Positions 52,283 through 61,238 of a DNA stretch of 64,000 bases are shown here, one piece after another. A model generated the notes under the pieces. That model saw only the letters and a program-made list of their open reading frames with translations, searched no databases and was not told where the DNA came from. The first letter of the stretch is position 1; the number at the start of each line of letters is the position of its first letter. The position numbers and the translations under genes were made by a program. Origin of the DNA: Methylobacterium goesingense (lineage in GTDB: Bacteria > Pseudomonadota > Alphaproteobacteria > Rhizobiales > Beijerinckiaceae); the NCBI RefSeq assembly GCF_022179225.1, contig NZ_BPQL01000066.1, positions 17,017 to 81,016 on the forward strand, given 5' to 3'.

Positions 52283-53764
52283 ATGGGTGTGAATTCACGC
52301 GTTGTGTTCGATCAGGAGGTCGCCGCGCCCAGCGTGCCGGCGGCGCGCGGCCTCGGCCGGCACCTCGGCCTGTCCGGGCGCCTCTTCCTGCTGACGGTGG
52401 CCTTCGTGGCCGTCATCGAAGTGCTGGTCTACGTGCCCACGGTCGCCAATTACCGGCGCATGTGGCTGTCCGATCGGATCGCGGCCGCGCAGGTGGCCGC
52501 CCTGGTGCTCGACGCGGCCCCCGACCAGCGCGTCTCGGAGAGCCTCGCCCAGCGCCTCCTGGCGGGGGTGGGCGCGCGGGCCATCGTGGTGCAGGGCAAC
52601 GGCACCCGGCGCCTGCTCTCCAACGAGACGGTGCCGGACGCGGTCTCCGACCACATCGACCTGCGCGAGGAGGACCTGATCGAGTCGATCCGCGGCGTGG
52701 CCCGCACGCTGATGGCGGACGGCACCCGTCCGATTCGCGTCATCGGGCACGGCAGCGACGGCTTCGACCTCGTGGAGATCCTGATCGATTGCCTGCCGGT
52801 GCGCGACGCCGTGACGGCCTTCGCGATCCAGCTCGCCCTGTCGTCCCTCGCCATCGCGGCGGCGGTGGCGGGCCTGATCTTCCTCGTCCTGCAGCGGGCC
52901 ATCGTCCGCCCGGTGCGGCGGCTCGTGCACAACATCACGGAATTCGCGCAGGACCCGGAGGCGGCCGACGGCGTCATCGTGCCCTCGCGGCGCACCGACG
53001 AAATCGGCAACGCGGAGGTGGCGCTGGCGCAGATGGAGACGGCGCTGGCCCGCGAGCTGCGCGAGAAGCGGCATCTCGCTGACCTCGGGCTCTCGGTCAG
53101 CAAGATCAATCACGAGCTACGCAACCTCCTGACCACCGCGCAGCTCCTCAGCGACCGTCTCGACGGCGTCGCCGATCCGCTCGTCCAGCGCGTCGCCCCG
53201 CGCCTCGTGGCGACCCTCGACCGGGCGATTCGGTTCTGCGAGGAGACTCTGGCCTATGGCCGCGCCACGGAGCGCAATCCGAACCGGCGCCTGGTGCCGC
53301 TGGCCGCCATCATCGCCGAGCAGGCGGACCTGTCGGGGCGCGAGCGCGATTCGGACATCGTGATCCGCGAGATCTGCCCGAACGGCCTGCGGATCTGCGT
53401 CGATCCGGACCAGTTTTCCCGGGCGCTCGCCAACATCGTGCGCAACGCGGTCCAGGCCCTGGCGCCGCCCGGCCCCGGCTACGAGGCGGTGACGCGCGTC
53501 GAACCCACCATCACCATCGAGGCGCGGCGCATCCAGACCGGGAGCGGCACCATGGTCCTGGTCACCGACAACGGCCCGGGCCTGCCTGCGCGGGCGCGCG
53601 AGCACCTGTTCAGCCCTTTCAAGGGCGCTTCGCGCCCGGGCGGCACCGGCCTCGGCCTCGCCATCGCGTCGGAGCTGATCCAGCTCAACGGCGGAACCCT
53701 GTCCCTCGACGAGACCCCGGCCGGCACCTGCTTCCGGATCGTGATCCCCGACCCGGTGGGGTGA
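52283..53764 (+). CDS. HAMP-containing sensor histidine kinase
   Basis: The 493-residue kinase has two membrane segments (about 30-52 and 180-205), a periplasmic sensor region of about 130 residues between them, and a HAMP linker (RPVRRLVHNITEFAQDPEAA). A HisKA-like helix carries the phospho-acceptor His in SKINHELRNLLTTAQLLSDR, and HATPase motifs NIVRNAVQAL, DNGPGL and GGTGLGLAIASELI are present. The ligand is unknown, and there is no adjacent response regulator gene. It converges with bioB, 46 bases apart. Confidence 0.87.
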   Translation: MGVNSRVVFDQEVAAPSVPAARGLGRHLGLSGRLFLLTVAFVAVIEVLVYVPTVANYRRMWLSDRIAAAQVAALVLDAAPDQRVSESLAQRLLAGVGARAIVVQGNGTRRLLSNETVPDAVSDHIDLREEDLIESIRGVARTLMADGTRPIRVIGHGSDGFDLVEILIDCLPVRDAVTAFAIQLALSSLAIAAAVAGLIFLVLQRAIVRPVRRLVHNITEFAQDPEAADGVIVPSRRTDEIGNAEVALAQMETALARELREKRHLADLGLSVSKINHELRNLLTTAQLLSDRLDGVADPLVQRVAPRLVATLDRAIRFCEETLAYGRATERNPNRRLVPLAAIIAEQADLSGRERDSDIVIREICPNGLRICVDPDQFSRALANIVRNAVQALAPPGPGYEAVTRVEPTITIEARRIQTGSGTMVLVTDNGPGLPARAREHLFSPFKGASRPGGTGLGLAIASELIQLNGGTLSLDETPAGTCFRIVIPDPVG

Positions 53765-53810
53765 ACGGGCGGGGTCGCGCCGGACCCGAAGACCTGCCGG
53801 GGATCGCGCC

Positions 53811-54830
53811 TTACTCCGCCGCCGCCAGGGTCAGGCCCGGCACCGCGATGCCGAGGTCCTGCAGCAGTTCGGCGTCCGAATCGGTCTCGTTGTTGGCGGT
53901 GGTGAGCAGGCGCTCGCCGTAGAAGATCGAGTTGGCGCCGGCGAGGAAGCAGAGGATCTGGGCCTCGCGGGTCAGGCCCTTGCGGCCGGCGCTGAGGCGG
54001 ACCCGCGCGCGCGGCATCACGATGCGAGCCGTGGCGCACATGCGCACGAGGTCGAGGGGGTCGACCGCCGGGCGGTCCTCCAGGGGCGTGCCCTCCACCG
54101 CCACGAGGGCGTTGATCGGCACGCTCTCCGGGTGGGGCGCATGGTTGGCCAGCACCTGGAGCATGCCGGCCCGGTCCTTCACGCCCTCGCCCATGCCGAC
54201 GATGCCGCCGCAGCAGACGCCGATGCCGGCCGCGCGCACGTTCTCCAGGGTGGTCAGGCGGTCCTCGTAGGTCCGCGTAGAGATGATGTCGCCGTAGAAG
54301 TCCGGGCCGGTGTCGAGGTTGTGATTGTAGGAGGTGAGCCCGGCCTCCGCGAGGCGCCCGGCCTGCGAGGGGGTGAGCATGCCCAGCGTCACGCAGGCTT
54401 CCATGCCCAGACCGCGCACGCCCCGCACCATGGCGAGCACCGCGTCGAATTCCGGCCCGTCCTTGGGCTGGCGCCAGGCCGCGCCCATGCAGAAGCGGTG
54501 CGCCCCGTTGGCCTTGGCGGCGGCGGCCTCCCGCAGCACCGCATCGACCGGCATCAGCCGCTCGCGGGCCATGCCGGTGCCCTTGTGGTGGGCCGATTGC
54601 GGGCAGTACGCGCAATCCTCCGGGCAGCCGCCGGTCTTGATCGAGAGCAGGGCGGCACGCTGGATGTCGGCCGGGTCGTTGTGGGCGCGGTGGACCGCCG
54701 CTGCCCGATAGACGAGGTCGAGGAGCGGCAGGTCGTGGATCGCCTGGATCTCGGCCACGCTCCAGTCGTGGCGGATCGCGGCGGTCTCGGCGGCCGGGGT
54801 GGATGCGCGGGGGGCCAGGGTCTCGGTCAT
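53811..54830 (-). CDS. bioB: Biotin synthase
   Basis: BioB inserts sulfur into dethiobiotin to make biotin, with radical SAM chemistry. The 339-residue protein has the [4Fe-4S] motif CPEDCAYC (Cys69, Cys73, Cys76) and [31 protein letters not shown] and the second-cluster region around [15 protein letters not shown] are also present. The N-terminal extension of about 30 residues is short. The biotin it supplies is needed by PccA encoded at 10878. It stands alone between the kinase (convergent) and the FAH-family gene. Confidence 0.95.
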   Translation of the reverse strand: MTETLAPRASTPAAETAAIRHDWSVAEIQAIHDLPLLDLVYRAAAVHRAHNDPADIQRAALLSIKTGGCPEDCAYCPQSAHHKGTGMARERLMPVDAVLREAAAAKANGAHRFCMGAAWRQPKDGPEFDAVLAMVRGVRGLGMEACVTLGMLTPSQAGRLAEAGLTSYNHNLDTGPDFYGDIISTRTYEDRLTTLENVRAAGIGVCCGGIVGMGEGVKDRAGMLQVLANHAPHPESVPINALVAVEGTPLEDRPAVDPLDLVRMCATARIVMPRARVRLSAGRKGLTREAQILCFLAGANSIFYGERLLTTANNETDSDAELLQDLGIAVPGLTLAAAE

Positions 54831-54879
54831 GGCCCCATGAGGCGAATCCCGGCCTAAAAATCAAGCCGGGCGTGCGGCC

Positions 54880-55764
54880 TCAATGCGTCGGCTCACCCGC
54901 CGCGACCTTCGCGGTCCAGTCGTCGAAGGCGACGATTTCCTGGCGCTGCGTGCCGAGACCCGCGATCCCGAGGGTCATCACGTCGCCGTTGCGCAGGAAG
55001 CGGGGCGGCTTGCGGGCCATGCCGACGCCGGGGGGCGTACCCGTGGTGATGACGTCGCCGGGCTCCAGCATCATGAAGTGCGAGACGTAGGCCACGAGTT
55101 GCGCCGGATCGAAGATCATCGTCGCGGTGGAGCCCGTCTGCATGCGGGTGCCGTTCACGTCCAGCCACATGGCGAGGTTCTTGAGGTCCGGGATCTCGTC
55201 GAGGGTGACGAGCCAGGGGCCCAGCGGACCGAAGGTCGGGCAGCCCTTGCCCTTCGCCCAGGTGCCGCCCCGCTCCATCTGGAATTCGCGCTCGGAGACG
55301 TCGTTGCAGATGCAGGCGCCCGCCACGTAGGACAGGGCCTCGTTGGCGTGCACGTAGGAGGCGCGCGCGCCGATCACGAGGGCGAGTTCCACCTCCCAAT
55401 CTGTCTTGGCCGAGCCCTTGGGCAGGATCACCCGGTCGTTGGCGCCCCCGAGGCACGAGGGCGCCTTGTTGAACAGGATTGGTTCCGGCGGGATGTCGGC
55501 GCCGATCTCGGCGGCGTGGTCGGTGAAATTCAAGCCGATGGCGACGACATTGCGGGTGCCACCGACGCAGGGACCGAGGCGGGTCGCAGGGGGCAGGAGC
55601 GGCAGGCTCTCCGGGTCGATCCGGCGCAGGCGCTCCAGGGTCTCGCGCGACAGCACGGATCCGGCGATGTCGCGGACATGGTCCGAGAGGTCGCGCAAGC
55701 CGCCGCGTGCATCGACGAGGCCGGGCTTCTCGTCGCCGCTCTCGCCGTGACGGATCAGTTTCAT
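54880..55764 (-). CDS. Fumarylacetoacetate hydrolase family protein
   Basis: The 294-residue protein has the FAH fold. VVAIGLNFTDHAAEIGADIP and PILFNKAPSCLGGANDRVIL are followed by the metal-binding strands DWEVELALVIGARA and CNDVSEREFQMERGGTWAKG and by LEPGDVITTGTPPGVGMARK. Family members hydrolyse or decarboxylate 2,4-dioxo acids, for example in fucose, rhamnose or aromatic breakdown. The best sequence pattern is with 2,4-diketo-3-deoxyfuconate hydrolase-like enzymes, but the substrate is uncertain. It is divergent from the porin gene downstream at 56203. Confidence 0.85.
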   Translation of the reverse strand: MKLIRHGESGDEKPGLVDARGGLRDLSDHVRDIAGSVLSRETLERLRRIDPESLPLLPPATRLGPCVGGTRNVVAIGLNFTDHAAEIGADIPPEPILFNKAPSCLGGANDRVILPKGSAKTDWEVELALVIGARASYVHANEALSYVAGACICNDVSEREFQMERGGTWAKGKGCPTFGPLGPWLVTLDEIPDLKNLAMWLDVNGTRMQTGSTATMIFDPAQLVAYVSHFMMLEPGDVITTGTPPGVGMARKPPRFLRNGDVMTLGIAGLGTQRQEIVAFDDWTAKVAAGEPTH

Positions 55765-56202
55765 CGCTCGTTCCTCCGCGCAGGATCTTTCCGGCAGACA
55801 TCGATCGGACGGACCGGAACGGCAAGGGGCGCGGGACGCGGTCCGGTGGGCAAATCGCCAGCATGGTCACGGCCGATACCGCCGGGGTTGCCCGATTCGT
55901 CACCAAAAGGTCACACCGCCGCCCCGAGATGCGGCACCGGGCCATTTTTCTGTTTCGACGCTTATTCAAGCCGACAAAAGTTTAGATGTGAACCATTCTG
56001 CCTGTGCCCATCGGTTAGAGGCTCGCTTCCTGCAATATCGCGCAAATTCCAGTTTAGGTACAAAATTCTTCTTGGTCTTTACTTGCAGGTCCAGACATTG
56101 CGCAGTCGCTGAGGCCGCGTCATTGTCGTGTCCAAGGTGCAGCGTCCGGTCCGACAGGGCGGGACCAAGCCAAGCACCACGCATAGGGGTGGGTCTCACG
56201 AC
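55765..56202. other. Intergenic region between the FAH-family gene and the porin gene
   Basis: This 438-base divergent region has an AT-rich middle (about 55940-56105) that probably holds the strong porin promoter. I see no gene, no RNA and no clear palindrome. Confidence 0.45.
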
Positions 56203-57540
56203 ATGATGGGCACGATTCGGAGCCGTTCTTACCGCAGCTGGGCGCTCTCGGGCGTTTCCGTTGCTCTCCTCGCCGCCGGCGTCACGCAGGCCTCGGCCGG
56301 TGCCTTCGGCATCCGCGAGCAGAGCACCGAGGCACAGGGCATGGCCTTCGCGGGCACGGCCTCCGGCTCCGGCGGCGTCTCGTCGATGTTCTGGAACCCC
56401 GCCACCGTGACCATGCGGCCGGGCTGGGTCACCGAGCAGAACCTCAGCCTGATCAACCTGTCCGGCAAGATCACCCCGGAGGCGGGTACCAACCCGGCCT
56501 TCGCGCGCCTGGGCGACAGCGGCGACATCGGGCAGGGCGCGATCGTGCCGGCGGGCGCCACCTCCTACCAGCTGAACGACCGGCTCTGGGTCGGCATCCA
56601 GACCGGCGCGCCCTTCGGCCTCGTGACGAAGCCGCGCGACACCTGGGCGGGCGAGCTCTACGGCCGCTCGAACCGGATCTTCACCCTCGCCTTCAATCCG
56701 GTGATCGGCTTCAAGGTGAACGAGTGGCTCTCCATCGCCGCCGGTCCCAACATCGAGTATTTCAAGCTCACCCTGAAGCAGGCGCAGATCACCGGGGTGC
56801 CCTTCGACCCAGCGAACCTCGCGAGCGCGCGCCTGGCGGGCGATTCCTGGGGCGTCGGCTTCACGGCGGGCGTGCTGGTCACCCCCTGGGCCGGAACCGC
56901 CTTCGGCGTCGGCTACCGCTCCTCGGTCCATCACGACATCGAGGGTTCGCTCCGGCTGCCCGGCGCCGCCGCCCCCCTCGGCGGTCCGGTGGTGGCCAAC
57001 CTGAACACGCCCGAGAAGGTCACGGTGGGCGTGACCCAGGCGATCAACCCCGTCACCCGCGTCAATTTCGGGTTCGAATGGGATAACTGGAGCCGCCTCA
57101 AGAACGTCGCCGTCGTCCCGCTGGTCCTCGGCCGCGCCGGGACCGCGCTGCCCCTGAACTACAAGGACGGGTTCACCTACGCGGTCGGTGCCGAGTACGA
57201 CTGGTCGCCGGCTCTCACCGTCCGGGGCGGCGTCGCCTACGAGGTCTCGCCCATCGACTTCGAGAACCGCTCTGTGCGCCTGCCCGACAACAACCGCGTC
57301 AACGTCTCGGTGGGCGCGAGCTACCGCTGGAGCGAGAAGCTGGTCCTGACCGCCGCCTACTCGCACTTCTTCGTCGAGAAGGGCCGCATCCTGTCGGGCG
57401 CCGGGCGGGACTACAACGTTCAGAACATCGCCTTCGCGGGCGTCGCCGACAGCAGCGCCGACATCGTCTCGGTGGGCTTCCGCTACGTCTTCGGCGAGCC
57501 GGCGGTCGCCGCCCCAGCGCCGATCGTGCGCAAGTTCTGA
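56203..57540 (+). CDS. OmpP1/FadL/TodX family outer-membrane transport protein
   Basis: The 445-residue protein has a Sec signal peptide (about 1-32, SGVSVALLAAGVTQASAGAF) followed at once by the family motif GIREQSTEAQGMAFAGTASG. A long series of alternating beta strands ends in FRYVFGEPAVAAPAPIVRKF. C-terminal Phe is typical of outer-membrane barrels. FadL-type proteins let hydrophobic compounds such as long-chain fatty acids or aromatic hydrocarbons cross the outer membrane. The substrate is unknown. ATGs at 56203 and 56206 are equivalent starts. Confidence 0.88.
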   Translation: MMGTIRSRSYRSWALSGVSVALLAAGVTQASAGAFGIREQSTEAQGMAFAGTASGSGGVSSMFWNPATVTMRPGWVTEQNLSLINLSGKITPEAGTNPAFARLGDSGDIGQGAIVPAGATSYQLNDRLWVGIQTGAPFGLVTKPRDTWAGELYGRSNRIFTLAFNPVIGFKVNEWLSIAAGPNIEYFKLTLKQAQITGVPFDPANLASARLAGDSWGVGFTAGVLVTPWAGTAFGVGYRSSVHHDIEGSLRLPGAAAPLGGPVVANLNTPEKVTVGVTQAINPVTRVNFGFEWDNWSRLKNVAVVPLVLGRAGTALPLNYKDGFTYAVGAEYDWSPALTVRGGVAYEVSPIDFENRSVRLPDNNRVNVSVGASYRWSEKLVLTAAYSHFFVEKGRILSGAGRDYNVQNIAFAGVADSSADIVSVGFRYVFGEPAVAAPAPIVRKF

Positions 57541-57687
57541 GACGGGCAAGCTCCTAGACGGCTAAGCTCCGCAACGCGGGGCAGCAGGACCCGGCGGCCG
57601 TCGCAGACGACGACAGAGCCGTCATGCGGGATCATGAGGTTCCGCCTGCCGTTCATGGGGTCGCTCCGAACCGGGCGCGTGTTACCG

Positions 57688-58497
57688 TCAGTGGCTCATC
57701 AGGCAGCACATGGGGCAGCCGGCGAGCAGGTCACGGGTGACGCCGCCGAAGGCCCATTCGCGCAGGCGGCCGTGCCCGTAGGCGCCGGCCACGATCAGGT
57801 CGGCGGCATGCTCGCTGGCCGCCTCGACGAGCGCTTCGGCGGTCGAACTGCCGAGGGCGTCCTTCGCCACGGCGGATGCGTGGACGTCGTGGGCCTGGAG
57901 GAAGCCGACGACGTCCCGCGTGTCGGCGGCACCCGCGCCATCGTCGATGGCGAGCACCACGACGTGGGAGGCCCGCGCGAGGAAGGGCAACGCATCCCGC
58001 AGGGCGCGATGGGCCTCGCGCGTGGTCTTCCAGGCGACGGCCACCCGCTGCGCATCGAGATGCTCCACCCCCGGCGGCACGACCAGCACCGGGGCGCCGA
58101 GCCGCATCACCGCGTCGCCCGGATCGACCGACAGGAGCGGGTTGCCCGCATCGCCCCGGCCGACGACCACGAGGTCGGCGGCGGCCGACTGGCGGGCCAG
58201 GAACTCCATCGGAAAGTCCAGGTTCGAGCGCCACTCGACGCGGCTTCGGCCGGCGCCGGCTTCCTCGAAGGCCGCGTGCGCGATCCGCAAGTCGTTCAGG
58301 ACGGCTTCCTGGACCGAGGCGAGGCAATAGGCGCTGCCGAGGGTCGGTCCCACCGGCGCGGCCTCGTAGGCCGGCATCTCGGCCGCGACCCCGATGAGGC
58401 GGGCCTTGAAGGCGTCGGCGAGGTGCCCGGCGAGGCGGATCCGGCCGCGGGTGGATTCATCGAGATCCACCGCGACCATGACGCTGGCATAGGACAT
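57688..58497 (-). CDS. Universal stress protein, two tandem UspA domains
   Basis: The 269-residue protein has two UspA domains. The first starts SYASVMVAVDLDESTRGRIR and the second includes VVLAIDDGAGAAD. The ATP-binding end motif of the second is LIVAGAYGHGRLREWAFGGV followed by TRDLLAGCPMCCLMSH. Tandem Usp proteins are small cytoplasmic stress factors. It closely resembles the protein at 59138-59956, which points to a local duplication. It lies 78 bases after the BON gene on the same strand, with which it may form an operon behind an FNR-like box. Confidence 0.87.
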   Translation of the reverse strand: MSYASVMVAVDLDESTRGRIRLAGHLADAFKARLIGVAAEMPAYEAAPVGPTLGSAYCLASVQEAVLNDLRIAHAAFEEAGAGRSRVEWRSNLDFPMEFLARQSAAADLVVVGRGDAGNPLLSVDPGDAVMRLGAPVLVVPPGVEHLDAQRVAVAWKTTREAHRALRDALPFLARASHVVVLAIDDGAGAADTRDVVGFLQAHDVHASAVAKDALGSSTAEALVEAASEHAADLIVAGAYGHGRLREWAFGGVTRDLLAGCPMCCLMSH

Positions 58498-58575
58498 CGG
58501 AATCCCCTGTTCGGCGACGGCGTCGGAGGGTCGGAGCGGGGTGAGCCGCGAGCCCGGCCCCGGCTCACGCGAGCG

Positions 58576-58872
58576 TCAGGTGGTCATCGACGGAGTGCAC
58601 ACCATGCGTCGTTCGCGACGCGGTTGCGGCGCGTGCCAGGCGTGCGGCTTGCCCACCAGGATCACCTCGGCGTCCGTCACCGTGATCGCGTCGACCATGC
58701 CGCGCACCGTCCGGGCCGCATTCTCGGCCACTACGTGCTCGCTGTCGCTCCCGACATGGCCCGTGCGCGTGACGATGCCTTTGTCCACGGCGACGCCAGT
58801 ATGGGCCGTATCGATGCTGAGCGCGAAGTCGAACGCCTCGACGATGCGCTGGCGCAGGCTCTCGTCGTTCAT
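58576..58872 (-). CDS. BON-domain small protein
   Basis: The 98-residue protein has a BON domain (LRQRIVEAFDFALSIDTAHT, GVAVDKGIVTRTGHVGSDSE, HVVAENAARTVRGMVDAITV) and a basic tail. BON domains bind phospholipids or other molecules, and some occur in osmotic or stress proteins. No signal peptide is seen, so it is probably cytoplasmic. The ATG at 58872 is the family start. An FNR-like box lies about 93-106 bases upstream. The Usp gene follows. Confidence 0.82.
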   Translation of the reverse strand: MNDESLRQRIVEAFDFALSIDTAHTGVAVDKGIVTRTGHVGSDSEHVVAENAARTVRGMVDAITVTDAEVILVGKPHAWHAPQPRRERRMVCTPSMTT

Positions 58873-58964
58873 GGAGACACTTCTTTCGCGGCGATTCGGT
58901 CCGGCAGGAGCGCGAGTGCGCCCGGTCGTGTGACGCATCCTGCTCCCCCGCAGGCCTGGCAACA

Positions 58965-58978
58965 TTGATCCACCTCAA
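58965..58978 (-). promoter_or_regulatory. FNR/FixK-like box upstream of BON-usp
   Basis: TTGATCCACCTCAA matches the FNR/FixK consensus TTGAT-N4-ATCAA in 9 of 10 positions. It lies about 100 bases before the BON gene start. Confidence 0.5.
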
Positions 58979-59059
58979 GGGAGAGACCGGCGCCGACGGG
59001 ACAGGGCTTCGCGCCACGGCACGGGTGCGGCCCGTTCCGCGGACAGGACCGGCGCGGTG

Positions 59060-59073
59060 TTGAGGCAGATCAA
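59060..59073 (+). promoter_or_regulatory. FNR/FixK-like box upstream of usp
   Basis: TTGAGGCAGATCAA matches TTGAT-N4-ATCAA in 9 of 10 positions. It lies 65-78 bases before the universal stress gene at 59138. Confidence 0.5.
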
Positions 59074-59137
59074 GGCCCGGCACCGACACGGGCCGCACCC
59101 TGACGGCGTCGCACGTTCGAGCCCGGGAGCGGATCCG

Positions 59138-59956
59138 ATGTCCTTTGCAAGCCTCATGGTCGCGGTCGATGACGGGCGCCACGCCGCGGCGCGGGTCCGT
59201 CTCGCCGCGGAACTCGCACACCGCTTCGGCGCGCGTCTGGTCGGGGCGGCCGGCGGCCTGCCGGACTATCCGCAGGGCTTCGGCGAAACCATCGTTCCAG
59301 CCGGCATGGCCATCGAGGAGATCCGGCAGGCCGCCCTCGACCGGCTCAGGGGCGCGGAGCAGATCTTCCGGGAGGCCTCGTGCCTGAACGATCGGGTCGC
59401 CTGGCGTTCCGACCTCGCCGCCCCGGTCCCCTTCCTGAACCGGCAGTCGCGGGCCGCGGACCTGATCGTCGTCGGGCGCCCCGCGGACGACGAGGAAATC
59501 TCCCCCGGCATGGCCGTCGACCTCGGCGACGTGCTGATGGGCAGTGGCCGACCCGTGCTGGTGGTCCCGCCGGGCGTCGAGCACCTCAAGGCGGGGCGCA
59601 TCGTGGTGGGCTGGAAGAACACGCTTCAGACGCGCCGGGCCGTCTCGGACGCCCTGCCGTTCCTGCGGCGGGCCGACGCCGTCCAGGTGGTGCGGATCGC
59701 CGATGGCGAAGATCGGACCGAGATCGAGGACGTCGCCGCATACCTGACGCTGCACGACGTCAATGCGACCGCACAGGTCGTGACGTCGTCGGGTTGGACC
59801 GTCGCGCACGACCTCAGGACAGCGGCCGGCGCATTCGACGCGGACCTGATCGTGACGGGCGCCTACGGCTACAGCCGCCTGCGCGAATGGTTCTTCGGCG
59901 GCGTGACGCAGGACCTGCTGTCGAAAGGCGCTGTTCCCTGTCTGATGTCCCATTGA
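59138..59956 (+). CDS. Universal stress protein, two tandem UspA domains
   Basis: The 272-residue protein is a close paralogue of the one at 57688-58497. It starts SFASLMVAVDDGRHAAARVR and has DLIVVGRPADDEE, RPVLVVPPGVEHLKAGRIVV and the second-domain end DLIVTGAYGYSRLREWFFGG. GGGAGCGGA precedes the ATG. It is divergent from the BON gene. An FNR-like box upstream suggests expression under low oxygen (inference). Confidence 0.88.
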   Translation: MSFASLMVAVDDGRHAAARVRLAAELAHRFGARLVGAAGGLPDYPQGFGETIVPAGMAIEEIRQAALDRLRGAEQIFREASCLNDRVAWRSDLAAPVPFLNRQSRAADLIVVGRPADDEEISPGMAVDLGDVLMGSGRPVLVVPPGVEHLKAGRIVVGWKNTLQTRRAVSDALPFLRRADAVQVVRIADGEDRTEIEDVAAYLTLHDVNATAQVVTSSGWTVAHDLRTAAGAFDADLIVTGAYGYSRLREWFFGGVTQDLLSKGAVPCLMSH

Positions 59957-60057
59957 TCGCGCAACCGCTCAGGTCCGATTCGCGTGACCCTGGATGACGC
60001 GAGCCGAGCGGTCCGAGGTCGTCGCCGGTGTCCCCGTCCAAGCCGGATCTGGACCTG

Positions 60058-60885
60058 TCAGAGAGCGACGGCGTTCCCGCCATCGACGACGCTGAGCCTT
60101 CGGAGCGGATCGAAGTCCGACAGGGACGGTTCGACCGGCTCGGGCAGGCGCAGGTAACCCGGGTCGAAGTCCGCATAGGCCGCGAGCCGATCGGGATCCG
60201 GGACGGTGATCACGCCTTTCACGAGCCTGATCCGGTCGGCGTCCTGGAGGGCGTGCAGCACGCGATTGACGTGAACGATGGAAATCCCCGCGATGTCGGC
60301 AATTACCGCCTGCCGGACGCCGTTGGCGAATGCTTCGCCTTCCCGGCATCCGACCGCGCGGAGCCGGGCCACGATCTCGCAGATGAGATGGGCGACGCGG
60401 CCTTCGGCATCCCGCCCGGCATTGACGAGCCAGCGCTGGGCGATGCCCAGTTCCAGGAGCGTCAACCAGGCAAGACTCCGCTCGATACCCGGGTGGGCTC
60501 GGACCAGGGAGCGCAGCGTGTCGTGGGCAATGTCGGCGACCGCGCAGGCCGACAGGGTTTCGACTTTGCCCGGAAGTTCGAGTGGAAGCAGCGAACGCGA
60601 CGCGCAAAGGTCGCCGGGTAGAAACAGCGCCACGATGCGTCGATTTCCTCCGGGTTCCCGCACGGAGCGACAGGCCACGCCGTCGAGAATGAGGTGGAGG
60701 CCGCTCGGGCCTGCTCCACCGTCGAGTTCGGCACGCGCCGCCACGGGTCGCGGTTCAAGCGGAAGGGCAAGCAGGGCGTGACGGGCCACTTCGTCGAGGT
60801 GGTCGCTCCTCGCCAGCCGTCGGACCAGCCATACACGCATGGCCAATCCGCTCACGCCGACGCCGCTCATGCCGACGCCGCTCAT
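60058..60885 (-). CDS. Crp/Fnr family transcriptional regulator
   Basis: This regulator has about 275 residues. A cyclic-nucleotide-binding fold (about 45-140; GLHLILDGVACRSVREPGGN, RRIVALFLPGDLCASRSLLP) is followed by a dimer helix and a winged helix-turn-helix (RQAVIADIAGISIVHVNRVL, HALQDADRIRL). The recognition helix has HVNR rather than the ESR of FNR/FixK, so it may bind a different site. No N-terminal Cys cluster is present, so it is not an iron-sulfur oxygen sensor. The ATG at 60885 forms an ATGA overlap with the Hsp20-like gene's stop. The N-terminus contains two copies of the 15-base unit ATGAGCGGCGTCGGC, each with an in-frame ATG. Confidence 0.82.
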   Translation of the reverse strand: MSGVGMSGVGVSGLAMRVWLVRRLARSDHLDEVARHALLALPLEPRPVAARAELDGGAGPSGLHLILDGVACRSVREPGGNRRIVALFLPGDLCASRSLLPLELPGKVETLSACAVADIAHDTLRSLVRAHPGIERSLAWLTLLELGIAQRWLVNAGRDAEGRVAHLICEIVARLRAVGCREGEAFANGVRQAVIADIAGISIVHVNRVLHALQDADRIRLVKGVITVPDPDRLAAYADFDPGYLRLPEPVEPSLSDFDPLRRLSVVDGGNAVAL

Positions 60886-61238
60886 GGGGCCCTGATCGCG
60901 ATGCGCTGGGGCGCGAGTGACGTCATCGCGTCCTTGGGGAACCTCACCGTCAGGCCCCCCTCGTCCAGGCTGGCCGCAATGCCTTCGGCCTCGATGCAAG
61001 AGGGCAGGCCCGGGCTGCGGGCGGAGACGCCGTGGGAGCAGGCGGTGCTCGTCCGTGAACCCTTCTCCACGACATTCATGCGCGGCACGATACCGCCTCG
61101 CAGGGGCGCCGGCAGGCCGACGCGACGGTCACCGAACATCGGGTCGTCAAGCCGGTGCAACGGCCAGACGGAGGCTCGCTCATCGGCGGATGGCGTCGCG
61201 CCATGGTCGCCGAGGGTCGGAAGCGATCTCATATCCAT
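60882..61238 (-). CDS. Hsp20/alpha-crystallin-like protein with internal deletion
   Basis: The 118-residue product keeps the N-terminal part of an Hsp20 (LHRLDDPMFGDRRVGLPAPL, then IVPRMNVVEKG) and the last part of the alpha-crystallin domain (CIEAEGIAASLDEGGLTVRF, PKDAMTSLAPQRIAIRAP). The central strands that normally carry the TAELPG-type motif and about 40 residues are missing, replaced by GSRTSTACSHGVSARSPGLP. It is therefore probably a shortened or non-functional chaperone. It overlaps the Crp/Fnr gene by four bases, and an exact FNR-type box lies about 74-87 bases upstream of its start. Confidence 0.6.
   Translation of the reverse strand: MDMRSLPTLGDHGATPSADERASVWPLHRLDDPMFGDRRVGLPAPLRGGIVPRMNVVEKGSRTSTACSHGVSARSPGLPSCIEAEGIAASLDEGGLTVRFPKDAMTSLAPQRIAIRAP

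Noticed and set aside
53479..54864. Minus-strand frame of 461 codons covering bioB
   Set aside because: It is out of frame with bioB, which carries the radical-SAM motif. The translation is Arg/Gly/Pro-rich noise.
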